Assembly (NCBI RefSeq): GCF_029201545.1 | Contig: NZ_CP104007.1 | Span: 2,018,501 to 2,082,500 of the forward strand | Source: Devosia sp. FJ2-5-3 | GTDB taxonomy: Bacteria; Pseudomonadota; Alphaproteobacteria; Rhizobiales; Devosiaceae | Direction of reading: 5' to 3' | DNA length: 64,000 nt | Part shown: positions 28,762 through 40,087 of the stretch, one piece after another | Position numbering within the stretch: the stretch's first letter is position 1 | Layout: the number at the start of each line of letters is the position of its first letter | Position numbers and translations under genes: made by a program | Notes under the pieces: model-generated | Seen by the model: only the letters and a program-made list of their open reading frames with translations | Database searches by the model: none | What the model was told of the DNA's origin: nothing

Positions 28762-28965
28762 ATGGCTGAACGCAGAATCGATTTCGGCAGACTGGGGATG
28801 GCTGAATACGGCGTGGGTGCCGGTTTCGCCGTCGTCTGCGTGATAATCGTTTCCGGGTTCGCCGAATTCGCCAATGTTGAGCTGCCGGGCTATGTCTCGG
28901 TGGCGGTCGGGGCGGCGATCGGTGTCGCTGCCTGGTTTTCCTATTTGTTGAAGCGGAATAGCTGA
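28762..28965 (+). CDS. Small membrane protein between nuoE and nuoF
   Basis: 67 residues with two predicted transmembrane helices (about 18-36 and 41-62), a basic N terminus ([17 protein letters not shown]) and a basic C terminus (LLKRNS). The ATG follows the nuoE stop with no gap, and nuoF starts two bases after its stop, so it is embedded in the operon. I do not recognise it as a canonical complex I subunit. Candidates are an accessory or assembly protein for complex I. Confidence 0.75.
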   Translation: MAERRIDFGRLGMAEYGVGAGFAVVCVIIVSGFAEFANVELPGYVSVAVGAAIGVAAWFSYLLKRNS

Positions 28966-28967
28966 TC

Positions 28968-30275
28968 ATGCTCGCTGATAAGGACCGCATATTCACCAAT
29001 CTCTATGGCCAGCATGACTGGCGCCTTGAGGGCGCGAAGTCTCGCGGGGCATGGGTTGGCACCAAGGAATTCATCGAATCCGGCCGCGACTGGATCACCA
29101 ATGAGGTGAAGTCCTCGGGCCTGCGTGGCCGTGGTGGAGCAGGTTTCCCGACCGGGCTGAAGTGGACCTTCATGCCGAAGGTGAACGACGGGCGTCCGCA
29201 CTATCTGCTGGTCAATGCCGACGAGTCCGAGCCGGGCACCTGCAAGGACCGCGAAATCCTGCGCCATGATCCGCACCATTTGATCGAAGGGTGCCTGCTG
29301 GCCTCCCGCGCCATGGATGCGCACCTGGCCTTCATCTACGTCCGTGGGGAATTCGTGCGCGAGCGCGAGCGGCTCGAACATGCCGTGCAGGAAGCCTATG
29401 ACGCCAAGCTGATCGGCAAGGACAATATCCACGGCTGGGATCTGGACATCATCGTCCACCACGGCGCCGGCGCCTATATCTGCGGCGAAGAAACCGCGCT
29501 GATGGAATCGCTCGAAGGCAAGAAGGGCCAGCCCCGCCTCAAGCCGCCGTTCCCGGCCGGCATGGGCGTTTATGGCAACCCGACCACGGTCAACAACGTG
29601 GAATCGATTGCCGTCGTGCCGGAAATCCTGCGCCGCTCGGGCGCATGGTTCTCCTCCATCGGCCGTCCGAACAATGTCGGCACCAAGCTCTTCATGGTCT
29701 CGGGCCATGTGAACAAGCCGGCGACCTTCGAGGAAGCCCTGGGTGAAAGCTTCAAGGACATCATCGAAAAGCACTGCGGCGGCATTCGCGGCGGCTGGGA
29801 CAATTTGCTGGCCGTCATTCCCGGCGGCGCATCATGCCCGGTCGTGCGGGGCGAAGACATGATGGATGCCATCATGGATTTTGACGGCATGCGCGAAAAG
29901 AAATCGTCCTTCGGCACCGGCGGAATGATCATCATGGACAAGTCCACCGATATCATCCGGGCGATCTGGCGCATCTCGGCCTTCTTCAAGCATGAGAGCT
30001 GCGGCCAATGCACGCCGTGCCGCGAAGGCACCGGCTGGATGATGCGCGTCATGGAACGCATGGTCGAAGGCCGCGCCCAGAAGCGCGAGATCGACATGCT
30101 GTTCTCGGTGACCAAGCAGATCGAAGGTCACACCATCTGCGCCCTTGGCGACGCGGCCGCATGGCCGGTCCAGGGCTTGATCCGCAACTTCCGCGACGTG
30201 ATCGAGGCGCGGATCGATCAATATACATATTCGTCCACCAGCGATGGCGCCGTGCCTTCGATTGCGGCGGAGTAG
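28968..30275 (+). CDS. nuoF: NADH-quinone oxidoreductase subunit F
   Basis: The NADH dehydrogenase subunit that binds NADH, FMN and cluster N3. It has 435 residues. The nucleotide-binding loop is [13 protein letters not shown], the FMN region includes [15 protein letters not shown], and the iron-sulfur ligands are Cys345, Cys348 and Cys351 ([13 protein letters not shown]) plus the Cys in HTICALGD. The [10 protein letters not shown] segment is intact. Entry of electrons from NADH into the complex occurs here. Confidence 0.97.
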   Translation: MLADKDRIFTNLYGQHDWRLEGAKSRGAWVGTKEFIESGRDWITNEVKSSGLRGRGGAGFPTGLKWTFMPKVNDGRPHYLLVNADESEPGTCKDREILRHDPHHLIEGCLLASRAMDAHLAFIYVRGEFVRERERLEHAVQEAYDAKLIGKDNIHGWDLDIIVHHGAGAYICGEETALMESLEGKKGQPRLKPPFPAGMGVYGNPTTVNNVESIAVVPEILRRSGAWFSSIGRPNNVGTKLFMVSGHVNKPATFEEALGESFKDIIEKHCGGIRGGWDNLLAVIPGGASCPVVRGEDMMDAIMDFDGMREKKSSFGTGGMIIMDKSTDIIRAIWRISAFFKHESCGQCTPCREGTGWMMRVMERMVEGRAQKREIDMLFSVTKQIEGHTICALGDAAAWPVQGLIRNFRDVIEARIDQYTYSSTSDGAVPSIAAE

Positions 30276-30279
30276 GACA

Positions 30280-32382
30280 ATGGCCCAGATCAAAGTCGAC
30301 GGTACCCTCGTCGAAGTTCCTGACTACTACACGCTGATGCAGGCTGCCGAAGCCGCCGGGGCCGAAATCCCGCGCTTCTGCTACCATGAGCGCCTGTCCG
30401 TGGCCGGCAATTGCCGCATGTGCCTCGTCGAAGTGAAGGGCGGTCCGCCAAAGCCCCAGGCCTCGTGCGCCATGTCGGTGAAGGACCTTCGTCCCGGCCC
30501 GAACGGCGAGCCGCCCGAAATGTTCACCAACACGCCGATGGTCAAGAAGGCCCGCGAAGGCGTGATGGAATTTCTCCTGGTCAACCATCCGCTCGATTGC
30601 CCGATCTGCGATCAGGGCGGTGAGTGCGATTTGCAGGACCAGGCCATGGCCTATGGCGTCGACAAGTCGCGCTATAGTGAAAACAAGCGCGCGGTCGAAG
30701 ACAAGTATCTGGGGCCATTGGTGAAAACGGTGATGAACCGTTGTATCCACTGCACCCGTTGCGTGCGGTTCACGACGGAAGTCGCCGGCATTTCCGAAAT
30801 GGGTCTCCTCGGTCGCGGCGAAGACGCCGAGATCACCTCCTATCTCGAGCGCGCGCTGTCGAGCGAACTGCAGGGCAATGTCATCGACCTCTGCCCGGTC
30901 GGAGCCCTGACCTCCAAGCCCTATGCTTTCCATGCCCGTCCGTGGGAGCTGACCAAGACCGAATCCATCGACGTCATGGACGCCGTGGGCTCGAACATCC
31001 GCGTCGACAGCCGTGGCCGTGAAGTGATGCGCATCCTGCCGCGCGTCAACGAGGCCATCAATGAAGAGTGGATTTCGGACAAGACCCGTTTCGTTTGGGA
31101 TGGCCTCAAGAACCAGCGCCTCGACCGCCCCTATGTCCGCAAGGGCGGCAAGCTGCAGGCGACCAGCTGGGACGAAGCTTTCGCCGCCGTTGCGGGCCGC
31201 ATCAAGCAGGCTGGCAACAAGGTCGGTGCCATCGCCGGGGATTTGGCTGCCGTCGAGGAAATGTTTGCGCTCAAGGCGCTGCTGGCCTCGCTGGGTTCGG
31301 GCATGACCGATGTGCGTCCAGCCATGTCGGGCATCGATCCGTCCATGCCGCGCTCGGCCTACCTCTTCAACCCGACGATTGCCGGGATCGAGGAAGCCGA
31401 CGCCATTCTCATCATCGGCTCCAATCCGCGTCGCGAAGCGGCTGTGCTCAATGCGCGCATCCGCAAGACCTGGCGCGGCAAGAATTTGCCGATCGGCGTG
31501 ATCGGCGAACAGGCCGATCTCACCTATAATTACACCTATCTCGGCGAAGGCTTTGAGACCCTGGCCGATCTGGCCGCGGGCAATGGCTCGTTCGCTGAAA
31601 CCCTGGCCAATGCCCAGCGTCCGCTGATCATTGTCGGGGAGGGTGCCGTGTCCCACGCCAGCCTCGGCAAGCAGGTCGGTCGCGATGTCATCGCTCTGGC
31701 ATCCAAGCTCGCCAGCGGCCCGAATGTGGCCGAGGGCTGGAACGGCTTTGCCATGCTGCACAACGCAGCCAGCCGCGTCGGTGGCCTCGATATCGGCTTC
31801 GTGCCGCATGACGGTGGCGTCTGCTCGGCAGACCAGATCGCTCTCGCCGGCAAGGGCGAGCTCGATGTCCTGTTCCTGCTCGGCGCCGACGAATATGACA
31901 TGTCCGCCATGGGCAACGCCTTCGTCGTCTATATCGGCAGCCATGGCGATGCCGCGGCACACCGCGCCGACGTCATCCTGCCGGGTGCGACCTATACCGA
32001 GAAATCGGGCACCTATGTGAACACCGAAGGGCGCGTGCAGACGACGACCCGCGCCGTGTTCCCGCCGGGCGATGCCAAGGAAGACTGGGCCATCGTCCGC
32101 GCACTCTCGGGTGCGATTGGCAAGCCGCTTCCGTTCAACTCGCTCAGCCAGCTGCGCTCGGCCATTTACGCTGAAGTGCCGCATTTGGCCCGTATCGACG
32201 AGATCATGCCGGCCAATGGCGCTGACCTCGGCGCGCTGGCCAAGGCTGCCATCAAGACCAAGTCGGCGCCGTTCAAGTCACCGGTCTCCGACTTTTATCT
32301 CAGCAATCCGATCGCGCGCGCTTCGGCGACCATGGGCGAATGCGCCGCATTGGCCGCGGGCTTGCAGCAGGCGGCGGAGTAG
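30280..32382 (+). CDS. nuoG: NADH-quinone oxidoreductase subunit G
   Basis: The 75-kDa-type subunit of the peripheral arm. It has 700 residues from the ATG at 30280 ([14 protein letters not shown]). The N-terminal ferredoxin fold binds a [2Fe-2S] cluster through Cys34, Cys45, Cys48 and Cys63. Next come the His-Cys3 site in [18 protein letters not shown] and a four-Cys site beginning [12 protein letters not shown] and ending DLCPVGAL. The rest resembles molybdopterin oxidoreductases but is catalytically inactive in complex I. It starts four bases after nuoF. Confidence 0.97.
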   Translation: MAQIKVDGTLVEVPDYYTLMQAAEAAGAEIPRFCYHERLSVAGNCRMCLVEVKGGPPKPQASCAMSVKDLRPGPNGEPPEMFTNTPMVKKAREGVMEFLLVNHPLDCPICDQGGECDLQDQAMAYGVDKSRYSENKRAVEDKYLGPLVKTVMNRCIHCTRCVRFTTEVAGISEMGLLGRGEDAEITSYLERALSSELQGNVIDLCPVGALTSKPYAFHARPWELTKTESIDVMDAVGSNIRVDSRGREVMRILPRVNEAINEEWISDKTRFVWDGLKNQRLDRPYVRKGGKLQATSWDEAFAAVAGRIKQAGNKVGAIAGDLAAVEEMFALKALLASLGSGMTDVRPAMSGIDPSMPRSAYLFNPTIAGIEEADAILIIGSNPRREAAVLNARIRKTWRGKNLPIGVIGEQADLTYNYTYLGEGFETLADLAAGNGSFAETLANAQRPLIIVGEGAVSHASLGKQVGRDVIALASKLASGPNVAEGWNGFAMLHNAASRVGGLDIGFVPHDGGVCSADQIALAGKGELDVLFLLGADEYDMSAMGNAFVVYIGSHGDAAAHRADVILPGATYTEKSGTYVNTEGRVQTTTRAVFPPGDAKEDWAIVRALSGAIGKPLPFNSLSQLRSAIYAEVPHLARIDEIMPANGADLGALAKAAIKTKSAPFKSPVSDFYLSNPIARASATMGECAALAAGLQQAAE

Positions 32383-32391
32383 GGGAGCACA

Positions 32392-33489
32392 ATGGACTTT
32401 ATTCTCGCTGCCCTCGATTATTTGCTCGGCATCCCGGCCTTCGGCTGGGGCATCCATGTCGGTTTTCTCTACAAGGCGCTTGCCCTGCTCGTGGCGCTTC
32501 TGGTGTTCACGGCTTTCATCCTCCTGGCCGACCGCAAGGTCTGGGCCGCGGTGCAGCTGCGCCGTGGTCCCAACGTCGTGGGTCCGTTCGGCCTGCTGCA
32601 GTCCTTCGCCGACCTACTCAAGTTCGTGCTGAAAGAACCGCTGATCCCCGCCGGTGCCGACAAGGCGCTGTTTCTGCTGGCTCCCCTCCTGACCGCAACG
32701 CTGGCGCTCGCCGGCTGGGCGGTCGTGCCGATCGACAATGGCTGGGCGATGGCCAATATCAATGTGGGTATCCTTTACCTGCTTGGTGTCTCTTCGCTTG
32801 GCGTCTATGGCGTCATCATCGGTGGCTGGGCCTCGAACTCGAAATATCCGTTCTTCGGCTCGATCCGTGCTGCCGCCCAGATGGTGTCCTACGAAGTCTC
32901 GATCGGCCTCGTGATCATCACCGTGCTGCTCTGCGTGGGTTCGCTGAACCTCAATGACATCGTCGTCGCGCAGCAGGAAATGGGCCTTGCCCATGCGCTG
33001 GGCGTGCCGTGGCTCTCGTTCCTGAATTGGTTCTGGATCCCGCTCTTCCCGATGTTCGTGATCTTCTACATTTCGGCCCTGGCGGAAACCAACCGTCCTC
33101 CGTTCGATATGGCCGAAGGCGAATCCGAGCTCGTAGCCGGCTTCATGACCGAATATTCGGCAACGCCCTACATGCTGTTCATGCTGGGCGAATACATCTC
33201 GATCCTCTTGATGTGCGCCATGACCACGATCCTTTTCATGGGTGGCTGGGCATCGCCGATCGATTTGCCGCCGTTCACCTGGATACCGGGCGTCATCTGG
33301 TTCTTCATCAAGCTGAGCCTGGTCTTTTTCATGTTCGCGATGGCCAAGTCCATCGTGCCTCGCTACCGCTATGACCAGCTCATGCGCATCGGTTGGAAGG
33401 TGTTCCTGCCGCTGTCGCTGATCATGGTTGTCATCGTCGCCTTTGTCCTGCAGCTCACCGGCTGGGGCTGGCACGGAGGGATTGCCTGA
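32392..33489 (+). CDS. nuoH: NADH-quinone oxidoreductase subunit H
   Basis: The membrane subunit that joins the quinone site to the proton-pumping arm. It has 365 residues with eight or so helices. Signatures are [20 protein letters not shown] near the N terminus and the charged loop [20 protein letters not shown], both characteristic. The ATG is preceded by GGGGAG. The stop TGA shares its last base with the nuoI start. Confidence 0.97.
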   Translation: MDFILAALDYLLGIPAFGWGIHVGFLYKALALLVALLVFTAFILLADRKVWAAVQLRRGPNVVGPFGLLQSFADLLKFVLKEPLIPAGADKALFLLAPLLTATLALAGWAVVPIDNGWAMANINVGILYLLGVSSLGVYGVIIGGWASNSKYPFFGSIRAAAQMVSYEVSIGLVIITVLLCVGSLNLNDIVVAQQEMGLAHALGVPWLSFLNWFWIPLFPMFVIFYISALAETNRPPFDMAEGESELVAGFMTEYSATPYMLFMLGEYISILLMCAMTTILFMGGWASPIDLPPFTWIPGVIWFFIKLSLVFFMFAMAKSIVPRYRYDQLMRIGWKVFLPLSLIMVVIVAFVLQLTGWGWHGGIA

Positions 33490-33977
33490 TGCGCGCCGCT
33501 CAAGTCTTCAATACGCTGCTGCTGCGTGAGTTCGTCTCGGCGTTCTTCCTGGCCATGCGCTACTTCTTCTCGCCCAAGCCGACGATCAACTACCCGTTCG
33601 AGAAGGGGCATATCAGCCCGCGTTTCCGCGGTGAGCATGCCCTGCGCCGCTACCCCAATGGGGAAGAGCGCTGCATTGCCTGTAAGTTGTGCGAAGCGAT
33701 CTGCCCGGCCCAGGCCATCACCATCGAGGCCGGCCCGCGCCAGAATGACGGCACGCGCCGCACCGTTCGGTACGACATCGACATGGTGAAGTGCATCTAT
33801 TGCGGTTTCTGTCAGGAAGCCTGCCCGGTGGACGCAATCGTGGAAGGTCCGAACTTCGAGTTCGCGACCGAAACGCGCGAAGAGCTCTACTTCAACAAAG
33901 AGCGCCTCTTGGCCAATGGCGATCGTTGGGAGCGTGAAATCGCTGCCAATATCGCGGCCGACGCGCCGTATCGCTGA
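33489..33977 (+). CDS. nuoI: NADH-quinone oxidoreductase subunit I
   Basis: The ferredoxin-like subunit with clusters N6a and N6b. It has 162 residues. Two CxxCxxCxxxC motifs are intact: Cys62/65/68/72 ([13 protein letters not shown]) and Cys102/105/108/112 ([13 protein letters not shown]). The N-terminal amphipathic helix ([13 protein letters not shown]) anchors it to the membrane arm. It starts within the nuoH stop codon. Confidence 0.97.
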   Translation: MRAAQVFNTLLLREFVSAFFLAMRYFFSPKPTINYPFEKGHISPRFRGEHALRRYPNGEERCIACKLCEAICPAQAITIEAGPRQNDGTRRTVRYDIDMVKCIYCGFCQEACPVDAIVEGPNFEFATETREELYFNKERLLANGDRWEREIAANIAADAPYR

Positions 33978-33988
33978 GAGGGAAGAGC

Positions 33989-34597
33989 ATGACCCTTCCA
34001 CTGTTCTTCTTCTACCTGTTCTCGGCGATTGCCGTGGCGTCGGCCTTCATGGTCATCTCCTCGCGCAATCCGGTGCACTCGGTGCTGTTCCTGATCCTGA
34101 CCTTCGTCAACGCGGCGGGTCTGTTCATGCTGGCGGGCGCGGAATTCCTCTCCCTGCTGCTGATCGTCGTCTATGTCGGCGCCGTTGCGGTGCTGTTCCT
34201 CTTCGTCGTCATGATGCTCGACGTCGATTTCGCACAGATGCGCCAGGGCATGCTGCAATATGCGCCCGTGGGCATTCTGGTCGGCATCGTGCTGCTGCTC
34301 GAATTGCTGCTGGTTGCCGGCAGCTATGTGGTGACGCCGGATATTTCGGGCGGGGCTTCGCTGCCGATCGATGTGACGATGGAAAACACCCGTCAGCTCG
34401 GGCAGGTGCTCTACACGCGCTATGTCTTCCTGTTCCAAACGGCGGCCGCCGTGCTGCTGGTGGCCATGATCGGTGCGATCGTGCTGACGCTGCGGCACAA
34501 GACCAATGTCAAGCGGCAGAACCCGGTGGATCAGGTGGCCCGCAAGGCCAGCGAGACGCTCAAGGTTGTCAAAGTCAAAAGCGGTCAGGGGCTATAG
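33989..34597 (+). CDS. nuoJ: NADH-quinone oxidoreductase subunit J
   Basis: A membrane subunit of 202 residues with five helices. SSRNPVHSVLFLILTFVNAAG and EFLSLLLIVVYVGAVAVLFLF are the conserved helices of the family. The C-terminal basic tail (RKASETLKVVKVKSG) is cytoplasmic. AGAGGGAAGAG lies just upstream of the ATG. Confidence 0.95.
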   Translation: MTLPLFFFYLFSAIAVASAFMVISSRNPVHSVLFLILTFVNAAGLFMLAGAEFLSLLLIVVYVGAVAVLFLFVVMMLDVDFAQMRQGMLQYAPVGILVGIVLLLELLLVAGSYVVTPDISGGASLPIDVTMENTRQLGQVLYTRYVFLFQTAAAVLLVAMIGAIVLTLRHKTNVKRQNPVDQVARKASETLKVVKVKSGQGL

Positions 34598-34606
34598 GGG
34601 TTTATC

Positions 34607-34921
34607 ATGGGCTTGGAAATCGGGCTCGGTCACTACCTGACCGTTGCGGCCATCCTGTTCACGCTCGGCGTGTTCGGCATCTTTCTCAATCGCAAGAACG
34701 TCATCGTCATCCTGATGTCGGTGGAATTGATCCTCCTCGCGGTCAATCTCAACCTCGTCGCCTTCAGCGCGCAGCTGGGTGATCTTCAGGGGCAGGTGTT
34801 TGCCTTGATGATCCTCACCGTGGCGGCCGCAGAGTCGGCCATCGGTCTGGCCATCCTGGTCGTGTTCTATCGCAACCGTGGCTCCATCGCGGTTGAAGAC
34901 GTCAATATGATGAAGGGCTGA
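34607..34921 (+). CDS. nuoK: NADH-quinone oxidoreductase subunit K
   Basis: A small membrane subunit of 104 residues with three helices, related to MrpC antiporter subunits. It carries the buried glutamates of the proton path in [19 protein letters not shown] and [20 protein letters not shown]. It sits between nuoJ and nuoL with gaps of about ten bases. Confidence 0.96.
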   Translation: MGLEIGLGHYLTVAAILFTLGVFGIFLNRKNVIVILMSVELILLAVNLNLVAFSAQLGDLQGQVFALMILTVAAAESAIGLAILVVFYRNRGSIAVEDVNMMKG

Positions 34922-34931
34922 GGCTGGCGCT

Positions 34932-37058
34932 ATGATCATTCAGGCGATTGTCTTTCTGCCCCTTATCGGGGCGCTAATTGCAGGCCTTCTCGGTCGCAGC
35001 ATCGGTCATCGGCCGAGCGAGTTCCTCACCACCGGACTGCTGATCATCGCAGCGGTGCTGAGCTGGGTCGTGTTCCTTCCCGTGGCCTTTGGCGACGGGC
35101 TGGAGGGCGCCGTGGGCGATGGTCATGCCGCCGTGCTCAAGGTCGAGGTCATGCGCTGGATCCAGGTCGGCGAAATGGACCTGCGCTGGACGCTCCGCGT
35201 CGATACGCTGACGGCCATCATGCTCGTGGTGGTCAACACCGTCTCGGCGCTCGTGCACGTCTATTCCATCGGCTACATGGCCGAGGATCCCCATCGCTCG
35301 CGTTTCTTTGCCTACCTCTCGCTCTTTACCTTCGCCATGCTGATGCTGGTGACGGCCGACAACTTCCTGCAGATGTTCTTCGGCTGGGAAGGCGTGGGTC
35401 TGGCGTCCTATCTGCTGATCGGTTTCTGGTACACCCGCCCCTCTGCAAGTGCGGCGGCCATGAAGGCCTTCATCGTCAACCGCGTCGGTGACTTCGGCTT
35501 CGCCCTCGGCATTTTCGGAGCCTTTCTCGTCCTCGGCCATATCGATTTCGATGGTGCCTTCGAGGCTGCGGGTGCGTTTGGCGAAACCGGCCTGCCGGTG
35601 ATCCAGTTCCTCGCGTGGGAACTCGACGCCATGACGGTCATCTGCCTGCTGCTGTTCATGGGCGCCATGGGCAAGTCGGCACAGTTCCTGCTGCACACCT
35701 GGCTGCCGGACGCCATGGAAGGCCCGACCCCCGTGTCGGCGCTGATCCACGCGGCGACCATGGTGACCGCCGGCGTGTTCATGGTGGCCCGCCTGTCGCC
35801 GCTGTTCGAGACCTCGCCCTTCGCCCTGACGGTTGTGATGATCATCGGCGCCATCACCGCGTTTTTCGCGGCGACGGTTGGCCTCGTCCAGAACGACATC
35901 AAGCGCGTCATCGCCTACTCGACCTGTTCGCAGCTCGGCTACATGTTCGTGGCGCTGGGGGCAGGGGCCTATTCGGCCGGTGTCTTCCATCTTTTCACCC
36001 ACGCCTTCTTCAAGGCTCTCCTGTTCCTCGGCGCCGGCGCGGTCATCCACGCCATGCACCATGAGCAGGACATGCGGAACATGGGCGGGCTCAGGAAGAA
36101 GATCCCCATCACCTACGCGATGATGCTGATCGGCACGCTGGCGCTGACCGGCGTCGGCATTCCGGGGACGAATTTCGGTTTTGCCGGCTTCTTCTCCAAG
36201 GATTCGATCATCGAAAGCGCTTACGCCGTCGGTGGCAATGTCGGCAGCTTCGCCTTCTGGATGCTGGTTGTCGCGGCGCTGTTCACGAGCTTCTACTCGT
36301 GGCGCCTGATCCACCTGACGTTCCACGGCTCGCCGCGCGATGCGCAGCACAGCCATACCGCTCATCCCGAGCCGGCGCATGCCGACGCGGAAACCCATCA
36401 TGAGCCACTCGATGACAGCAATCTCGAGGATCACGTCCACGCGGCCGTGAGCCACGACGATGCCCATCACCACGGCTCGGCCTACGAGCACGCCCATGAA
36501 TCGCCCAACGTCATGCTGGTGCCGCTTTATGTGCTGGCCGTCGGCGCGGTCCTTGCCGGTGCGGTGTTCTACGGCATGTTCTTCCACGACGTGGAGCACA
36601 TCGAGCACTTCTTCGCCGGTTCGATCTATGTCGATCACGCCATCATCGAAGAGGCCCATCATGTGCCGCTATGGGTGAAGTGGAGCGCGACCATCTCCAT
36701 GATCATCGGCTTTGCGGCCGCATGGTACATGTACATCGCACGTCCAGACGTTCCCAGCCGGTTGGCTGCCGCCAATCCGGGGCTCTACAAATTCCTGCTC
36801 AACAAGTGGTATTTCGACGAGCTCTACAATTTCATCTTCGTGCGCCCGACCCTGTGGCTCGGCCGCGCGGTCTGGAAGGGGTTCGATGACTGGCTGGTTG
36901 ACGGCAAGATTGCCGAGGGCCTTGGCCGGCGCGTGCAGAACGTCACCTCCTGGGTGGTCAGGCTGCAGTCTGGCTACCTCTATCATTATGCCTTCGCCAT
37001 GCTGATCGGCATCGCGGCGCTGCTGACCTGGGCCATCGCGGCCGGGGGACTGATCTGA
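34932..37058 (+). CDS. nuoL: NADH-quinone oxidoreductase subunit L
   Basis: The distal antiporter-like proton pump with the long lateral helix. It has 708 residues. The core has [41 protein letters not shown] with the key lysine and glutamate residues, and [13 protein letters not shown]. Residues about 470-525 form a hydrophilic loop with 14 histidines and many acidic residues (for example HDDAHHHG) before [11 protein letters not shown]. The C-terminal lateral helix region is present. The stop overlaps the nuoM start by one base. Confidence 0.96.
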   Translation: MIIQAIVFLPLIGALIAGLLGRSIGHRPSEFLTTGLLIIAAVLSWVVFLPVAFGDGLEGAVGDGHAAVLKVEVMRWIQVGEMDLRWTLRVDTLTAIMLVVVNTVSALVHVYSIGYMAEDPHRSRFFAYLSLFTFAMLMLVTADNFLQMFFGWEGVGLASYLLIGFWYTRPSASAAAMKAFIVNRVGDFGFALGIFGAFLVLGHIDFDGAFEAAGAFGETGLPVIQFLAWELDAMTVICLLLFMGAMGKSAQFLLHTWLPDAMEGPTPVSALIHAATMVTAGVFMVARLSPLFETSPFALTVVMIIGAITAFFAATVGLVQNDIKRVIAYSTCSQLGYMFVALGAGAYSAGVFHLFTHAFFKALLFLGAGAVIHAMHHEQDMRNMGGLRKKIPITYAMMLIGTLALTGVGIPGTNFGFAGFFSKDSIIESAYAVGGNVGSFAFWMLVVAALFTSFYSWRLIHLTFHGSPRDAQHSHTAHPEPAHADAETHHEPLDDSNLEDHVHAAVSHDDAHHHGSAYEHAHESPNVMLVPLYVLAVGAVLAGAVFYGMFFHDVEHIEHFFAGSIYVDHAIIEEAHHVPLWVKWSATISMIIGFAAAWYMYIARPDVPSRLAAANPGLYKFLLNKWYFDELYNFIFVRPTLWLGRAVWKGFDDWLVDGKIAEGLGRRVQNVTSWVVRLQSGYLYHYAFAMLIGIAALLTWAIAAGGLI

Positions 37059-38632
37059 TGACCTTCGAGAATTCTATCCTCACGCTTCTGACGTTCCTGC
37101 CGCTCCTCGGGGCAGTGCTGATCCTGCTCTCGCCCAAGACGGCAATTGGCGCGATCCGCTGGATCGCCCTGGGCACCACGGTCGTGACCTTGGTGCTGTC
37201 GCTATGGATGTGGTCGGCCTTCGATCCGTCCAACCCCGGCTTCCAGTTCGTCGTCAACTACAACTGGCTGGGCGACAGCATTGGCTATCGCGTCGGCGTC
37301 GACGGCATTTCCGTGCTGTTCGTGGTGCTCTCGGCGCTCTTGATGCCGTTCTGTATCCTGGCTAGCTGGGAATCCATCGAGCATCGGGTCAAGGAATACA
37401 TGATCGTATTCCTCGTTCTCGAAATGCTGATGATCGGCGTGTTCACCACGCTCGACCTGGCGATGTTCTATGTGTTCTTTGAAGGCACGCTGCTGCCGAT
37501 GTTCCTGATCATCGGTATCTGGGGCGGCAAGCGCCGCATCCAGGCAGCCTACAAGTTCTTCTTCTACACTTTCGTCGGTTCGGTGCTGATGCTGCTGGCC
37601 ATCATGGCCATGTACTGGAATGCCGGCACCTCCGACATTTCGCGCCTGCTCACCCACGAATTCCCGGAGAGCATGCAGTTCTGGCTGTGGCTGGCCTTCT
37701 TCGCCTCGCTGGCGGTGAAAATGCCGATGTGGCCGTTCCATCGCTGGCTGCCGGAAGCGCACGTGGAGGCACCGACCGCCGGTTCTGTGATCCTGGCGGC
37801 GATCCTGCTCAAGCTGGGCGGCTACGGCTTCCTCCGCTTCTCGCTGCCGATGTTCCCGGACGCCTCGGCCTATTTCGCCAATTTCGTCTTCTTCCTTTCG
37901 GTTGCTGCCATCATCCTCACCTCCGTGGTGGCGCTGGTGCAGACCGACATCAAGAAGCTGATCGCCTATTCGTCCGTGGCGCATATGGGCTTTGTGACCA
38001 TGGGTATCTTCGCGGGCAATGCGCTGGGTATCCAGGGCGCCATGTTCCAGATGATCTCGCATGGTCTGGTGTCGGGCGCGCTCTTCCTTGCCGTCGGCGT
38101 CATCTATGACCGCATGCACACTCGCGACATCGAAGCCTATGGCGGCCTTGTCGAGCGCATGCCGAAATATGCCTTCGCCTTCATGGTCTTCACCATGGCC
38201 AATGTCGGGCTTCCGGGCACGTCGGGCTTTGTCGGTGAATTCCTGACCATGATCGGCGTATTCCAGGTGAATACCTGGGTGGCGTTCGGCGCGGCCTTCG
38301 GCATGGTCTTCTCGGCCTGCTACGCTCTCTGGCTCTATCGCCGGGTGATTTTCGGTGCGCTGACCAAGGAATCCCTCAAGGGCATTCTCGACCTCAATCT
38401 GCGCGAGAAGGTCACGCTCTACCCGCTTATCGTGATGATCATCGTCTTCGGTTTCTACCCGGCGCCGATCCTCGACACGACCGCTGCAGCGGTGAACAAC
38501 CTCGTGGCTCACTATGCCACTTCGGTCGGGCTCGACCCGGCCGTGTCCCTGGCTGATGCCCGGGCTCCCCTCGAATATGTCGCGCCCACGGGCGAGGCAC
38601 AGCCGGCTGCGGCCGCGCCCGCTGCGCATTAG
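37058..38632 (+). CDS. nuoM: NADH-quinone oxidoreductase subunit M
   Basis: The middle antiporter-like proton pump of the membrane arm. It has 524 residues and about 14 helices. It shows [41 protein letters not shown] (conserved Lys and His of the channel) and [15 protein letters not shown]. The Ala/Pro-rich C-terminal tail after residue 510 is not conserved. Confidence 0.97.
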   Translation: MTFENSILTLLTFLPLLGAVLILLSPKTAIGAIRWIALGTTVVTLVLSLWMWSAFDPSNPGFQFVVNYNWLGDSIGYRVGVDGISVLFVVLSALLMPFCILASWESIEHRVKEYMIVFLVLEMLMIGVFTTLDLAMFYVFFEGTLLPMFLIIGIWGGKRRIQAAYKFFFYTFVGSVLMLLAIMAMYWNAGTSDISRLLTHEFPESMQFWLWLAFFASLAVKMPMWPFHRWLPEAHVEAPTAGSVILAAILLKLGGYGFLRFSLPMFPDASAYFANFVFFLSVAAIILTSVVALVQTDIKKLIAYSSVAHMGFVTMGIFAGNALGIQGAMFQMISHGLVSGALFLAVGVIYDRMHTRDIEAYGGLVERMPKYAFAFMVFTMANVGLPGTSGFVGEFLTMIGVFQVNTWVAFGAAFGMVFSACYALWLYRRVIFGALTKESLKGILDLNLREKVTLYPLIVMIIVFGFYPAPILDTTAAAVNNLVAHYATSVGLDPAVSLADARAPLEYVAPTGEAQPAAAAPAAH

Positions 38633-38641
38633 GAGACCAAC

Positions 38642-40087
38642 GTGAACTCTGACGTTACTGATTTCGCGAGCCTGGCTCCGGCCTATCCCGAGCTGCTTCT
38701 GGCAGTCGGCGCACTCGTGTTGCTGCTCCTGGGCGTTGTCATCAACAAGGAACGCTCCGACCTCGTGTCGTGGCTGTCCATGGGACTGCTTCTCGCAGCC
38801 GGCGTGGTCATTGCGGTGATGCCGTCGGACGGGGTCATCTTCAACGGCCTGTTCATCTCCGACGCGTTCTCGCGCTACATGAAGTTGATCGTCATCGGTG
38901 GCGCTGTGCTGGCGCTGCTGCTGGCCCGCAACAATTCCGAACAGCACGGCGTCCATAAATACGAATATTCCGTGCTCGCCGTTCTGGCGACGCTGGGCAT
39001 GCTGATCATGGTTTCGGCTCATGATCTGATGAGCCTTTATGTCGGCCTCGAGCTGCAGTCCCTTTCGCTCTACGTCATGGCCGCCATCAAGCGCGATGAC
39101 CCCAAGGCATCGGAAGCGGGCCTCAAATATTTCGTCCTCGGTGCGCTATCCTCGGGTATGCTGCTCTATGGTGCCTCGCTGATCTATGGTTTTACCGGCC
39201 ATACCAATCTCAGCGCCATCTCGGTGGCCATTGCCAATGAGGGTCGTTCCATCGGCCTGATCTTCGGCCTTGTGTTCCTGCTTGCAGGCGTTGCCTTCAA
39301 GATTTCGGCCGTGCCGTTCCACATGTGGACGCCGGACGTCTATGAAGGCGCACCGACGCCGGTCACCGCCTTCTTCGCCATGGCCCCCAAAGTGGCCGCT
39401 ATGGCGCTGATGATCCGTCTCGTCATGGATACGTTCGAGCCGATCAGCCGGGACTGGCAACAGGTCGTCATCTTCCTGTCCATCGCCTCGATGGTGCTGG
39501 CCGCCTTCGCTGCCATCGGCCAGAAGTCGATCAAGCGCCTCATCGCTTATTCCTCGATCGGTCACGTCGGCTTTGCGCTGGTGGGCCTGTCCTCGGGCAC
39601 GCAGGTGGGCGTCGAGGGCGTCGCGATCTACATGGCGATCTATGTGATCATGACCGCCGGGCTTTTCGCCTGTATCCTGTCGCTGCGCACCGAGAACGGC
39701 TATGTCGAGAACATCGACGACATGGCCGGTGCCGCCCAGGCGCGTCCTTTCGTGGCCGCGATCATGGCCGTGCTCATGTTCTCGCTGATCGGCATGCCGC
39801 CGCTGGCTGGGTTCTTTGCCAAGTGGCAGGTGTTCCTTGCCGCCATCGAAGCCAATCTCTACGTGCTTTCGGTGATCGGCATGCTCGCTTCGGCGGTCAG
39901 CGCCTATTATTATCTCCGCGTGATCAAGACGATGTATTTCGATGAGCCCAAGAGCCAGTTCCTGGCCGTGCCGGGCGAACTGAACGTCATTCTTGCCGCA
40001 AGTGGCTTCCTCGTCATCACCTACTACTTCACCATCGGCAATCCGCTGACCGCCTTGGCGCAGACTGCCGCGGGAAGCCTGTTCTAG
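38642..40087 (+). CDS. nuoN: NADH-quinone oxidoreductase subunit N
   Basis: The proximal antiporter-like pump. It has 481 residues from a GTG at 38642, with AGGAG five bases upstream. It shows MSLYVGLELQSLSLYVMAA, FKISAVPFHMWTPDVYEGAPT and KSIKRLIAYSSIGHVGFALVG. It is the last of the 14 nuo genes, and birA starts directly after its stop. Confidence 0.97.
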   Translation: MNSDVTDFASLAPAYPELLLAVGALVLLLLGVVINKERSDLVSWLSMGLLLAAGVVIAVMPSDGVIFNGLFISDAFSRYMKLIVIGGAVLALLLARNNSEQHGVHKYEYSVLAVLATLGMLIMVSAHDLMSLYVGLELQSLSLYVMAAIKRDDPKASEAGLKYFVLGALSSGMLLYGASLIYGFTGHTNLSAISVAIANEGRSIGLIFGLVFLLAGVAFKISAVPFHMWTPDVYEGAPTPVTAFFAMAPKVAAMALMIRLVMDTFEPISRDWQQVVIFLSIASMVLAAFAAIGQKSIKRLIAYSSIGHVGFALVGLSSGTQVGVEGVAIYMAIYVIMTAGLFACILSLRTENGYVENIDDMAGAAQARPFVAAIMAVLMFSLIGMPPLAGFFAKWQVFLAAIEANLYVLSVIGMLASAVSAYYYLRVIKTMYFDEPKSQFLAVPGELNVILAASGFLVITYYFTIGNPLTALAQTAAGSLF

